This document shows, one piece after another, positions 8,080-16,609 of a stretch of DNA of 64,000 nucleotides. The notes under the pieces were generated by a model. It did not search any database, was not told where the DNA came from, and saw nothing but the letters and a program-made list of their open reading frames with translations. The translations under genes and the position numbers were made by a program. Every line of letters begins with the position of its first letter. The stretch's first letter is position 1. This DNA comes from an uncultured Spirochaetaceae bacterium (lineage in GTDB: Bacteria > Spirochaetota > Spirochaetia > Sphaerochaetales > Sphaerochaetaceae): contig CALXLA010000027.1 of NCBI GenBank assembly GCA_944389075.1, forward strand, positions 1 through 64,000. Direction: 5' to 3'.

Positions 8080-9429
8080 ATGAGGCCGGTATATACGCTA
8101 GAAGAAGCAAGGGAGACAGATCACAGGCTTGTTGCCGATGATAAGCTTGATGAGACTGCGCTTATAGATAGTGCCGCAGCTGGAGCATATAACCTTACGA
8201 AGGATTTCCTGAAAGGAAGGATATGCGTTGCCGTGGGACCTGGCAACAATGGTTCCGACGGCCTTGAATATGCATATCTCCTTTCCAGAGATGGCTTTGA
8301 TGTCTCTGTGTATTATCTGACGGATAAGGGCAATGCCGAGAATATCAGAAGGCGGAAGATGCTTGAAGGCAAGGTCCCTGCCGTGTCATCGCTTTCAGGA
8401 TTCGATACAGTGATTGATGCGCTCTTCGGCTTCAGTCTAGATCCATCGAGAACTGAATACAGAAATGCTCTTGATGAGATAGGTGATGCCTTGCTGATAG
8501 CTCTTGATGTTCCTTCGGGATTCTATAGGGATGCTGATTATACAGTCACATTCATGGTCCCGAAGGCTGAGATGTATCTTCCATCCCTGAGAGGAAAATG
8601 CGGCAGGATCTTCTGCTTCAATCCCGGCTTCCCGGAGAATAAGCTCACAGGCAAAGGTATGTATCTTCTTTCCGATGAGGATTCAGAAATCCACAGGATT
8701 TCCATCGCGGATTACAAGAACACCAGAGGCCATGTACTCGCAATCGGAGGTTCTCAGCGCTATCCGGGAGCCCTGAGGCTTCTCTGCAGATCATGCTTCG
8801 CAGCAGGCGCGGGGCTTGTTACTGTGCTTACCGATGAGAAGACGATATTCAGGGAATATCCATCGCTGATGCCATTCTCGGACAGCTCATTCTCCAGATT
8901 CTCATCCATCGCCATAGGTCCTGGATGGGGTGATGGCGATCCTGATATCCTTTCATTAGCTGCGTCTTCGGGCAGACCTCTTGTCGTGGATGCGGATGCA
9001 GTTAAATACGCGCATCGGTTCAAATACTCCTGGAATGCTGTGCTTACGCCCCATGTAGGGGAGTACAGGACTCTTATGAGGAATCTCGGCCTTCCCGATG
9101 GTCTCGAAAGCGCTGCTTCCCTCAGAAAATCGCTGCTTCTTGCATCAAGGAAGCTTGAAGCTGTCATTGTCATGAAATCAGCATCTTTGTGGATTGCTGA
9201 TGGCGATGATGTCTATATCTATGATGGCGCGAATCCTTCCATCGGAGTCGCAGGAGCAGGGGATGTCCTTACAGGTATCATCGCAGCTCTTCTCGGACAA
9301 GGAGAGAAGCCATTGCAGGCTGCGGCCGATGGTGTCATACTTCATCAGAAAGCAGGATGCTCTGCTCATGGAAAATATGGCTATTATCCTGCGGAGGAGC
9401 TTATAGCCGAGACAGGGAGGCTCAGATGA
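8080..9429 (+). CDS. nnr: bifunctional NAD(P)H-hydrate epimerase / ADP-dependent NAD(P)H-hydrate dehydratase
   Basis: A 449-residue metabolite-repair enzyme. The N-terminal YjeF_N epimerase domain (about 1-200) interconverts R- and S-NAD(P)HX and carries GPGNNGSDGLEYAYLL. The C-terminal ribokinase-like dehydratase domain (about 210-445) carries AIGGSQRYPGALRL and the anion-hole motif AGAGDVLTGI. Together they restore hydrated NAD(P)H. The ATG at 8080 is preceded by GAGGGAG. It overlaps the next gene by an ATGA junction. Confidence 0.93.
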   Translation: MRPVYTLEEARETDHRLVADDKLDETALIDSAAAGAYNLTKDFLKGRICVAVGPGNNGSDGLEYAYLLSRDGFDVSVYYLTDKGNAENIRRRKMLEGKVPAVSSLSGFDTVIDALFGFSLDPSRTEYRNALDEIGDALLIALDVPSGFYRDADYTVTFMVPKAEMYLPSLRGKCGRIFCFNPGFPENKLTGKGMYLLSDEDSEIHRISIADYKNTRGHVLAIGGSQRYPGALRLLCRSCFAAGAGLVTVLTDEKTIFREYPSLMPFSDSSFSRFSSIAIGPGWGDGDPDILSLAASSGRPLVVDADAVKYAHRFKYSWNAVLTPHVGEYRTLMRNLGLPDGLESAASLRKSLLLASRKLEAVIVMKSASLWIADGDDVYIYDGANPSIGVAGAGDVLTGIIAALLGQGEKPLQAAADGVILHQKAGCSAHGKYGYYPAEELIAETGRLR

Positions 9430-9830
9430 TACAGGCATATTGCCTTTCAGTTATATACCTTATTGTTTCCGCCCTTCTTTTCCTTGTCGATTCATACAGG
9501 AGGGCCCTGTCGCCTGTCATACTGCTCAAGGGACTTCTTATCGAAAGACGCAGCGCATTGCGCATATTCATGATCGCCGGATTGCTGATAGCCTTACTTA
9601 TTGTCCTTTTTCCTGTATCTCCGGGGCCTGTGATCCTCGGTGATTTCATTCCGGCTTTCTGGATCATCTACTCAGCATTCTTCTTCTATATAAACTATTC
9701 TGCGAAATCATCGGAGGATGAGAAGGCTCCTACGGAAATCGTAAGCACGAAGCGCATGAGGACGCTTGGCATGATCACATCAGCAATCGCGGTGATTCAT
9801 TTTGCCTTCCCTTCGATTGTACTGCTATAA
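9426..9830 (+). CDS. hypothetical membrane protein, four predicted helices
   Basis: A 134-residue protein starting at the ATGA overlap with the NAD(P)HX repair gene. Hydrophobic segments lie at about residues 4-22, 43-60, 66-85 and 112-132, with a charged loop (KSSEDEKAPTEIVSTKRMR) between the third and fourth. I do not recognise a family. Translational coupling suggests coexpression with the repair enzyme and the NUDIX gene 8 bases downstream, but this gives no function. Confidence 0.7.
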   Translation: MIQAYCLSVIYLIVSALLFLVDSYRRALSPVILLKGLLIERRSALRIFMIAGLLIALLIVLFPVSPGPVILGDFIPAFWIIYSAFFFYINYSAKSSEDEKAPTEIVSTKRMRTLGMITSAIAVIHFAFPSIVLL

Positions 9831-9838
9831 TTCCTGCT

Positions 9839-10228
9839 ATGAATGAAAGGATCACGACGGCAGGCATTGCAATGAAAGGCGGGAAGGTGCTCATCGCGAA
9901 GAGGATTTCAGGCGGCGCGCTTTCTGATAAGTGGGAATTCCCCGGAGGCAAGAACCGCTATGGAGAGACTGCCGAGGATACGCTTAAACGCGAATGGAAA
10001 GAAGAGCTCGGAATCGATATTGAGGTAGGAGATGAGGTGTTTTCCTTTGATTTCACCAACAAGGATACGCTTTATCACCTGAAATGCTTTATGATTTCCA
10101 TCCTTTCAGAGGATTTCACACTTAGCGTGCATACGGAAGTCAGATTCGTTGGGCCCGAGGAGCTTTCTAGATACAGCTTCGGCGGATCTGATACCCAGAT
10201 AGCATCATTTCTGATGAATAAGTCTTGA
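9839..10228 (+). CDS. NUDIX hydrolase, MutT-like
   Basis: A 129-residue NUDIX protein. The Nudix box is complete (GGKNRYGETAEDTLKREWKEELG, given here as the G-x5-E-x7-REUxEExGU pattern at about residues 38-60). Length and the start TTAGIAMKGGKVLIAKR fit MutT-type (8-oxo-)dGTP diphosphatases that clean the nucleotide pool, though other nucleotide substrates are possible. It is 8 bases downstream of a membrane-protein gene and probably in the same operon as the NAD(P)HX repair enzyme, which makes a small metabolite-repair group. Confidence 0.85.
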   Translation: MNERITTAGIAMKGGKVLIAKRISGGALSDKWEFPGGKNRYGETAEDTLKREWKEELGIDIEVGDEVFSFDFTNKDTLYHLKCFMISILSEDFTLSVHTEVRFVGPEELSRYSFGGSDTQIASFLMNKS

Positions 10229-10265
10229 GTATCTCCGATGCATCTGTATAAAATCATCGGCTGTC

Positions 10266-11648
10266 ATGGATAAGCTATCTCAAGGCAGGAAGATGGATAT
10301 GCTCTCAGGCCCCCTGGCCGGGAAGCTGATCGCATTTGCTTTGCCGCTTGCAGCAAGCAGCATACTTCAGCAGCTTTTCAATGCTGTCGATGTAGCAGTC
10401 GTTGGGCATTTTGCCGCAAATCAGGCTCAGGCTACAGCCGCCGTAGGCTGCAATGGTCCCGTCATCAATCTCATAGTAAATCTTTTCGTAGGACTTTCCG
10501 TAGGTGCCAATGTCGTTGTATCGGCCTTCATAGGTCATCAGGAGAAGGATAATGCAAGACGTGCAGTGCACAGTGCGATGACAATTGCCCTGATTTCCGG
10601 AATACTCCTTCTTTTCATAGGACTTGTTGTCTCCAGACCTCTGCTTGAGCTTATCGGGACTCCGGAGGATGTCCTTGGCGATGCTGTCGTGTATCTGAGG
10701 ATATATTCGATTGGCATGCCTGTCATCATGGTCTACAACTTCGGTTCCGCCATACTGCGTTCCGTCGGAGATACGAAGAGACCTCTTTACTGTCTTACGC
10801 TTTCCGGCGTCCTTAATGCTGTCCTGAACATCTTTCTGGTCGTTGTGTTCCATCTCGACGTCGCAGGAGTAGCAATCGCGACTGTTATTTCGAATACAGT
10901 CAGCGCAGCGCTTGTATGGCATTTCCTTTCCCATGCGGACAGCGAGATAAGGCTGAGCGCGAAGGAGCTTGGAATCAACAGGAGTGATTTCGTCAGGATT
11001 GCGAAGATCGGTATTCCGGCAGGGCTCCAGTCGATGGTCTTCTCCGTATCGAATGTGATCATACAGAGCGTTCTCAACAGCTTCGGCACCAATGCCGTGG
11101 CTGGTTCCGCCGCTGCTGTGAATTATGAGAATTTCACATACTTCGTCGTCTCAGCATTCTGTCAGGCGGCCATGACATTCACAAGCCAGAACTTCAGTGC
11201 AGGAAATTACAGCAGATGCAGCAAAATCTTCAGGCTCTGCATGGCATTTGCCATGATATCGTCTCTCATCATGGGGTGGATCTTCATACTTGGAAGGAGT
11301 TTCTTCGCTTCTCTCTTCACGGATGATCCTGCTGTCATGCAATATGCCGAGACCAGGATGATCATCGTACTCAGCCTTTATTTCCTCCTGTGTACATATG
11401 AGGTGGCCGGTTCTTGTCTCAGAGGACTTGGATATTCAATGACTCCTGCTGTCCTTACGGTATTCGGAACCTGCGCTTTCCGTATCTTCTGGGTTGCCGT
11501 GATATGTCCTCTCTGGCCAGGATATGATGCTCTTCTTGCCGTGTATCCTATTTCCTGGATACTGACAGGAACAGCTGTCGTTGCTGCCTACTATATCATC
11601 AGAGGCAAGGCCTACAGGCTTCAGCGTGCATTGGGAGCTCATCTCTGA
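10266..11648 (+). CDS. MATE family efflux transporter
   Basis: A 460-residue protein with twelve hydrophobic segments in two halves of about 220 residues, typical of MatE antiporters that export cationic drugs or metabolites using Na+ or H+ gradients. The N-terminal segment (LAGKLIAFALPLAASSILQQLF) and the paired VAVVGHF / VNYENF regions at equivalent places in each half support the call. The first of three MATE genes in the window; the second is convergent with rsfS only 1.4 kb away. The substrate is unknown. Confidence 0.92.
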   Translation: MDKLSQGRKMDMLSGPLAGKLIAFALPLAASSILQQLFNAVDVAVVGHFAANQAQATAAVGCNGPVINLIVNLFVGLSVGANVVVSAFIGHQEKDNARRAVHSAMTIALISGILLLFIGLVVSRPLLELIGTPEDVLGDAVVYLRIYSIGMPVIMVYNFGSAILRSVGDTKRPLYCLTLSGVLNAVLNIFLVVVFHLDVAGVAIATVISNTVSAALVWHFLSHADSEIRLSAKELGINRSDFVRIAKIGIPAGLQSMVFSVSNVIIQSVLNSFGTNAVAGSAAAVNYENFTYFVVSAFCQAAMTFTSQNFSAGNYSRCSKIFRLCMAFAMISSLIMGWIFILGRSFFASLFTDDPAVMQYAETRMIIVLSLYFLLCTYEVAGSCLRGLGYSMTPAVLTVFGTCAFRIFWVAVICPLWPGYDALLAVYPISWILTGTAVVAAYYIIRGKAYRLQRALGAHL

Positions 11649-11689
11649 AGTGGGTTTGCTAAGAAAAGCTGTATCGGCTATCATCATGC

Positions 11690-12043
11690 GTGGAAAAGAT
11701 TATGAAAGAAGGAATAAAGAACAATTGCGATAAGCTCAAGGCTTTCCTTGAAGATCACAGATGCACAGATGTTGTCATCATCGATATGGAAAATGAATGC
11801 TCATGGACAGATGCATTCATCATTGCGACAGTCTCTTCCGTAGGACATCTCAAGGGTGTTGTACATCAGATATGGAATGAGCTGATCGATCTTGGAATGA
11901 GCGTCAACAACCGCCATAAGTCCCCTGGCGCAGATGGCTGGGAACTGATTGACTGCGGTGATATCGTCATCCACCTGATGAGCCAGGAACTCAGGGAATT
12001 CTACAATCTCGAAAAGCTCTGGAAGGCGACAGAAGCGCTCTGA
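11690..12043 (+). CDS. rsfS: ribosomal silencing factor RsfS
   Basis: A 117-residue RsfS/Iojap/YbeB protein that binds bL14 on the large subunit and blocks subunit joining under starvation. Diagnostic stretches are DVVIIDMENECSWTDAFIIA, KSPGADGWELIDCGDIV (shown in part) and IHLMSQELREFYNLEKLW. The start is either GTG at 11690 or ATG at 11702, four codons later; both have only a weak purine-rich site. Its stop abuts the end of the convergent MATE gene directly. Confidence 0.93.
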   Translation: MEKIMKEGIKNNCDKLKAFLEDHRCTDVVIIDMENECSWTDAFIIATVSSVGHLKGVVHQIWNELIDLGMSVNNRHKSPGADGWELIDCGDIVIHLMSQELREFYNLEKLWKATEAL

Positions 12044-13432
12044 TCATACGACTCTCTTCGTCTTCCATTTCCCTTTCAGGAACCGGATGACGAAGAATAT
12101 TGCCCGGCAGTACCAGTCTATGAACATGCCCCAGCATACTCCTATGAAGCCTATGCCGAGCATTTTGCCGAGCACTATCGAGAGCATGACTCGGAATACC
12201 CACATTGATGCAACCGATACGAACATCGTGAATCTTGCATCTCCCGCGGCTCTCAGGTAATTCGGAAGCGTGAATGCAAGAGGCCAGACCAGCACTGTCT
12301 GTATCATATTCAGCCTCGTGCTGTATATTGCGAGCGCTTCCGCGGTTTCCGAGAGATTATACATCTCCGCAAGCGGTCTTGCCGCTATGAATATCAGAGT
12401 GCAGGTGACTCCCATCATCATATAAGTCAGAGCCATCAGCTTCCTGCCATAGTATTCAGCCTGATCTGTCTTCCCAGCACCGCAGCACTGCCCGATTACG
12501 GTTACTGATGCCATGCCTATGGCAGATCCCGGGATATTCGACATCGTCGATACCGAATTGAATACGGCATTGGCAGCTATACTCGCAGTTCCGAATGATG
12601 CGACTGTGGAGCTTATCAGGATTTTCCCGATATGGAACATGCTGTTCTCGATGCCGGATGGAAGTGCGACTTTAAGGACGCGGTTTATCATCGGGATGCT
12701 CAGATCGAACTTCAGCGGCTCTTCTATGTGGATCACCTCCGATGTCCTTGTCACTTTATATACCATATAGAAGCATGCGACCATGCGCGATGCAAGCGAT
12801 GCGATTCCGGCGCCAAGAGTCCCAAGTCCCACAATGTTTATGAGGATGTAGTTCCCTGATACATTGATTACATTCATTATGATCGAGACTATCATCGTTA
12901 TCCTGCTCTTGCCCATAGAGCGGAAGAGCGCGTTTGCGCTGTTGAGGACTGCCAGGAACGGGAATGATATCAGGATGGGTTCGAAGTAGACGAGAGCTGC
13001 ATCCATGACATTCTCTTCTATGGATCCATAGACCAGATTCAGCACCTGACGTCTGAATATGAAGAGCAGGACAGAGACAAGTACGGAGAAGCTTATCGAG
13101 AGATACATCAGCTGTTTTGCTGAGTATCTTGCATTCTCTGGCTCTCCTTTTCCCAGATACTGCGATGCGACGACTGCGCCTCCTGTAGCGAATGCAGAGA
13201 AGAGGAAGATGAAGAGCGCGCTGATGCTGTCTATAAGAGAGACACCGGATACCGCATGCTCTCCGACTCCGGACACCATGATGGTATCCATCAGACCGAT
13301 TGTGACTGAGAGAAGTGTCTCTACAAGCAGAGGGATGATCAGGGACTTCAGGAATTTGTTGTCGAACATCAGTTCCGACTTATCTATCTTCATCGATCGC
13401 ATCGAGAGAAACTGTATTTCTTTTGCATTCAT
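12044..13432 (-). CDS. MATE family efflux transporter
   Basis: A 462-residue twelve-helix MatE protein, distinct in sequence from the other two in the window (FLKSLIIPLLVETLLSVTIGL at the first helix; GSAIGMASVTVIGQCCGAG in the second half). It probably exports organic cations or metabolites. The start is uncertain: Met codons at 13432, 13402, 13393 and 13369 are all possible, and the first helix begins only about residue 28, which would suit a start at 13369. It is convergent with rsfS and divergent from a lipoprotein gene. Confidence 0.9.
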   Translation of the reverse strand: MNAKEIQFLSMRSMKIDKSELMFDNKFLKSLIIPLLVETLLSVTIGLMDTIMVSGVGEHAVSGVSLIDSISALFIFLFSAFATGGAVVASQYLGKGEPENARYSAKQLMYLSISFSVLVSVLLFIFRRQVLNLVYGSIEENVMDAALVYFEPILISFPFLAVLNSANALFRSMGKSRITMIVSIIMNVINVSGNYILINIVGLGTLGAGIASLASRMVACFYMVYKVTRTSEVIHIEEPLKFDLSIPMINRVLKVALPSGIENSMFHIGKILISSTVASFGTASIAANAVFNSVSTMSNIPGSAIGMASVTVIGQCCGAGKTDQAEYYGRKLMALTYMMMGVTCTLIFIAARPLAEMYNLSETAEALAIYSTRLNMIQTVLVWPLAFTLPNYLRAAGDARFTMFVSVASMWVFRVMLSIVLGKMLGIGFIGVCWGMFIDWYCRAIFFVIRFLKGKWKTKRVV

Positions 13433-13510
13433 AATGCAAGTGATTTATTTTTCACTGCTTTTTTATGACATTTCCGTGGATGGGGATTATACTAAGATAT
13501 GGAGGTTCCG

Positions 13511-14638
13511 ATGCGTTTCCGTTACCTGCTTTACTCTTTTATTCTCATTACAGCAGTATCCTGTGCTTCAGTAAGTACCGAGCCCGAGGATCTTTTCAGG
13601 GAAGAGTCTTCTCCCATGATCATCATAGTGGAAGAGCCTGTTGCTGAGGAACCCGATGTTGTTATGCAAGAGCAGCCTTCAGAAGAGACAGTACCGTCTG
13701 AGGAAATCCCTGAAGAAGATACCCAGATAGCGGAGGATGCCACTGAAATTCCTGAAGTTGCCGTGCCTGCGGTTTCCGGGAATCTGAGTCCCGAGCAGAA
13801 GCAGGCTGAGGAACCTTTGCCTGCAAAAGAGACAATAGATGCAGAAGAAGAGACAGTGGAGTTTGGGATAATCTCTGCAGAGGCCAGAGAGCAGTCTGCA
13901 GTATTTGTGATCAGTTATCCTGAAAATATTGATTTCCAGCGTCTCTCGACAATTGGCGGAGGTCGTATTTCGGAGATAAGGCTTTCCGGAGATACCGCTG
14001 AAATAACAGTCACAGGCCTTGATAGCATAACGGATTATTCAATCTCATTTGCATATGATGGCGTTCCTGTTACAGATCCCTATGATATTCATACATCTTC
14101 ATTCGCAGGAACATACAGCTGGAGTCCTGCAAATGGCGAGGATGCGCCTCCTTTTGTCCTGTCAGTGAAGGAAGCTCCGGAGACTTCGGCCTTCAACTAT
14201 TATATATATCTGCATCCGATGGACTCTGAATTCCCGGAAGGCTTCGGCGAATGGGATATCCGCATAGCTCCTCTTGTCGATGAGGGGGAGAATGCGATGG
14301 AGGATCTGGATTACGATGATGCCCCGGAAGGCTATTTATGGAATAACAGGAAGTGGAATACAGGAAGCATAAAGCCATCAAGAATCACATATATAAGGTC
14401 TGTTGAGCCAGAGACTCCAGATGAGATTCATATGACCACGGCATCTGTGGCTCTTGGTTTCACAGCAGAATCAGATAACAGATTCATCTTCCATGAAAAG
14501 GATGGAAAGGCATATCTCATCTACAACAACATCATGTCTCCATCTATTGCGAATAACTTCATCAAGCGCAACCCGTCTCCTGGAATCAGAGAATATGAGG
14601 CAGATGGTTCCTGGTATACGCTGGAGAGGATTCAGTAA
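13511..14638 (+). CDS. acidic lipoprotein of unknown function
   Basis: A 375-residue protein with a lipoprotein signal (MRFRYLLYSFILITAVSCAS; lipobox AVSC). The start is fixed at 13511 by a GGAGGT site; the upstream ATG at 13499 is part of that site's context. After the Cys comes about 110 residues of very acidic, Glu/Pro/Val-rich low-complexity sequence (EEPVAEEPDVVMQEQPSEE), probably an extended linker. A folded C-terminal part follows with fibronectin-like strands (about 130-230) and a domain containing YLWNNRKWNTGSIKPSRITY. No family is recognised. A linker of this kind would hold the domain away from the membrane. Confidence 0.75.
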   Translation: MRFRYLLYSFILITAVSCASVSTEPEDLFREESSPMIIIVEEPVAEEPDVVMQEQPSEETVPSEEIPEEDTQIAEDATEIPEVAVPAVSGNLSPEQKQAEEPLPAKETIDAEEETVEFGIISAEAREQSAVFVISYPENIDFQRLSTIGGGRISEIRLSGDTAEITVTGLDSITDYSISFAYDGVPVTDPYDIHTSSFAGTYSWSPANGEDAPPFVLSVKEAPETSAFNYYIYLHPMDSEFPEGFGEWDIRIAPLVDEGENAMEDLDYDDAPEGYLWNNRKWNTGSIKPSRITYIRSVEPETPDEIHMTTASVALGFTAESDNRFIFHEKDGKAYLIYNNIMSPSIANNFIKRNPSPGIREYEADGSWYTLERIQ

Positions 14639-14663
14639 GGTGCAAGATTCATATCTGTGTGAC

Positions 14664-15182
14664 TTATTTCAGCAGATCAAGCAGGGTATATTCTCCCCTT
14701 GGTATGTTTGATAATCTCCTATATTCTCTGATTGCTGACAAAAGGGACTCACAGTCACTGAAGTATGATTTTACGAAATCGTATGTTTTCACATTATGAA
14801 AATGAAGAGTTGTCTTGCAGTATTCGCTGGGCTTCTTTCCAGATGATTTGTAATTTTCGTATTTGCCTTCATTGATGATAATCAGCATTTCTATCTCTGG
14901 AGCTGTCACAATGTTTATGACATCCACCTTATGTTCATATGCTTTGCTCAGCTTGAAATTCTCTTTGCGTGAATCAAGTATTCTTATGACGGAAATCTTT
15001 CCATTAAAGCCTTTCCTGAGATAACGTTCTTCGAAATTCTTAGCGCCCCTGCATCTGATGACTTTCTCATCTAGCATTTCATCACGTGGGAACAAAAGGA
15101 GATTGTTATCCACCAGAATATCGATGATTGCGGATTCTGCGGAACCTTCACATATGCAGGCCTTATATTTAGACAGCTCCAT
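14664..15182 (-). CDS. Toprim/RloB-like partner of AAA ATPase (putative defence effector)
   Basis: A 172-residue protein with features of a compact Toprim-like nuclease domain: an acidic residue after the first strand (ACICEGSAES, Glu12), an Asp at the end of a hydrophobic strand (IRILDSR, Asp70) and a TAPEIEMLI segment resembling the NPxFExW region of RloB-like proteins. Its ATG follows directly on the TGA of the ATPase gene with no intervening base, so translation is coupled. RloA-RloB and PARIS (AriA-AriB) defence pairs have the same design, an AAA15 ATPase plus a Toprim-like partner. Family and activity are inferred; AriB proteins are longer than this one. Confidence 0.6.
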   Translation of the reverse strand: MELSKYKACICEGSAESAIIDILVDNNLLLFPRDEMLDEKVIRCRGAKNFEERYLRKGFNGKISVIRILDSRKENFKLSKAYEHKVDVINIVTAPEIEMLIIINEGKYENYKSSGKKPSEYCKTTLHFHNVKTYDFVKSYFSDCESLLSAIREYRRLSNIPRGEYTLLDLLK

Positions 15183-16340
15183 TCAGGCGTCTCCCTTCAT
15201 GATAGTTTTCCGAAGATTGATATATGCTTCATAGAGAGGAGTGGTTCCTTCTAGGAATCCGCTCTGATACGCATCGCTTTTCTTGATGTCATTCCTGCGG
15301 AGGATATTGCTGAGATTCTCTGCAGTTATGCCACCTCTGTTGCGGACTATATAGATTGAATCGTTCCTGTCATATTCATCCAGCAGCTCAGGATAATGAG
15401 TGGTGAAAATCAGTGAAGCACCATTCCTGTTCAGCTCAGCATCCATGAAAAAGCGCATCATTGTCGTCACTATCTCTTTGTTGAAATGGTTCTCGATTTC
15501 ATCAATCAGGAGATAGCCACCGGTTTGCAGAACTTCCTTCATCATGGAGAAAGCAATGATGCCTTTGATAGTGCCCGATGAAAGATACTGCTCAAGTTCA
15601 GCTGCATTGTTGAGTATGATTTCATTGGAGCCTGTGAATCTGAGATGTATGAAAGTCCTGTCACCATCTTTTTCAAAGCGCAGCTCTTCTACTGTCGGAT
15701 CAAGGAAGCTGATTATCTCAGCCGGTATGCTTTCTGAGAATGGAAGCACGTTCATGTTTGTATATGTCAGAAGGCTATAAATATCCAGTTTGTCACCGGT
15801 TTTCCTGTTATATGCAATGATGAAGCTCACATCGTCAGGAAGATATGCTTCATCGGTTTTCCGTACTGATACAGGTTCAACAGATGAGAAATTCATCAGG
15901 TATTTCCTGGACTTCACGCTGGACAGTGGTTTCATCCTTAACCGTTCGACCTTGATTTTATAGATGTAATCTCCGGGCTTGCTCCTTTCTGCTGCTATTT
16001 CTGTCTCAAGGCAGCAGACATGATTGTCTTTGCTCAGGAAAGTGATTCTGAATACAGCATGCTCTGCATCTCCGATGATGCTTCTTGAAGGTACATGGTT
16101 CAGGCTTTCGCTTCTGAGAATCGCAGCTGCAACCTCTATTGCCTTCAGTATGGAAGTCTTTCCAGATGCATTGATGCCGATGAAAGCATTAGCTGTATTG
16201 AGGTACAGGGAAGGTGTCTGTGAAAGACAGAACAGTATATCTTTATCGTCCTCGCCGACTCTCTGTTGTGCATAGAATGCGATATCAAGCTTTTCCTTGA
16301 ATAATGGCAGTCCTGTTGCCTCTATCCTGAGTATTTTCAA
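15183..16340 (-). CDS. AAA15/OLD-like ATPase of a putative two-gene defence system
   Basis: A 385-residue ABC/SMC-type ATPase: Walker A GINASGKT at 55-62, a long central insertion, Walker B YLLIDEIENHF about residue 280, and the switch-His strand IFTTHYPELL about residue 315. This is the AAA_15/AAA_21 architecture of RloA, AriA and OLD N-terminal domains, which form sensor scaffolds for a nuclease partner. The start is TTG at 16340 with a good GGAGGAAG site, so expression may be low. A palindromic hairpin lies just before that site. It is divergent from the phase-variable restriction gene. Confidence 0.8.
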   Translation of the reverse strand: MKILRIEATGLPLFKEKLDIAFYAQQRVGEDDKDILFCLSQTPSLYLNTANAFIGINASGKTSILKAIEVAAAILRSESLNHVPSRSIIGDAEHAVFRITFLSKDNHVCCLETEIAAERSKPGDYIYKIKVERLRMKPLSSVKSRKYLMNFSSVEPVSVRKTDEAYLPDDVSFIIAYNRKTGDKLDIYSLLTYTNMNVLPFSESIPAEIISFLDPTVEELRFEKDGDRTFIHLRFTGSNEIILNNAAELEQYLSSGTIKGIIAFSMMKEVLQTGGYLLIDEIENHFNKEIVTTMMRFFMDAELNRNGASLIFTTHYPELLDEYDRNDSIYIVRNRGGITAENLSNILRRNDIKKSDAYQSGFLEGTTPLYEAYINLRKTIMKGDA

Positions 16341-16352
16341 ATCTTCCTCCAG

Positions 16353-16377
16353 ATAAAAACGTCTTTGCCGTTTTTAT
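16353..16377 (-). promoter_or_regulatory. palindrome/hairpin in the leader of the ATPase gene
   Basis: ATAAAAACG and CGTTTTTAT form a perfect 9-bp inverted repeat around a 7-base loop. On the minus strand the T5 is followed after 6 bases by the GGAGGAAG ribosome-binding site of the ATPase. It could be an operator or a transcription attenuator keeping the defence pair low. Confidence 0.45.
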
Positions 16378-16609
16378 TTTCTTATATCTTGAATATAAAG
16401 CAGTATATGGAAAATAACAACGTAAAATCCGGTTTTAGTTTGTGAGAATATATAGTTGGAATATAGATAACTGTTTTGTTGCTGCCAGCAGAGCTTAGGC
16501 AAGGATTATGCGGAGTTTATGCCTTATGAGTGACAAAAATGGATAACATTGAGATAAAGCTATGATATTCTTATCCTTGTCGATATATGACGCTAACGGG
16601 AGATGACAG

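Noticed and set aside
10305-10934. Long antisense frames inside the MATE, rnf and uvrB genes
   Set aside because: They mirror the codon structure of the sense genes, lack ribosome-binding sites and have implausible residue composition.
10266-13432. Two neighbouring MATE genes as a recent duplication or mobile unit
   Set aside because: Their sequences differ throughout, they are on opposite strands, and no flanking repeats or transposase are visible.
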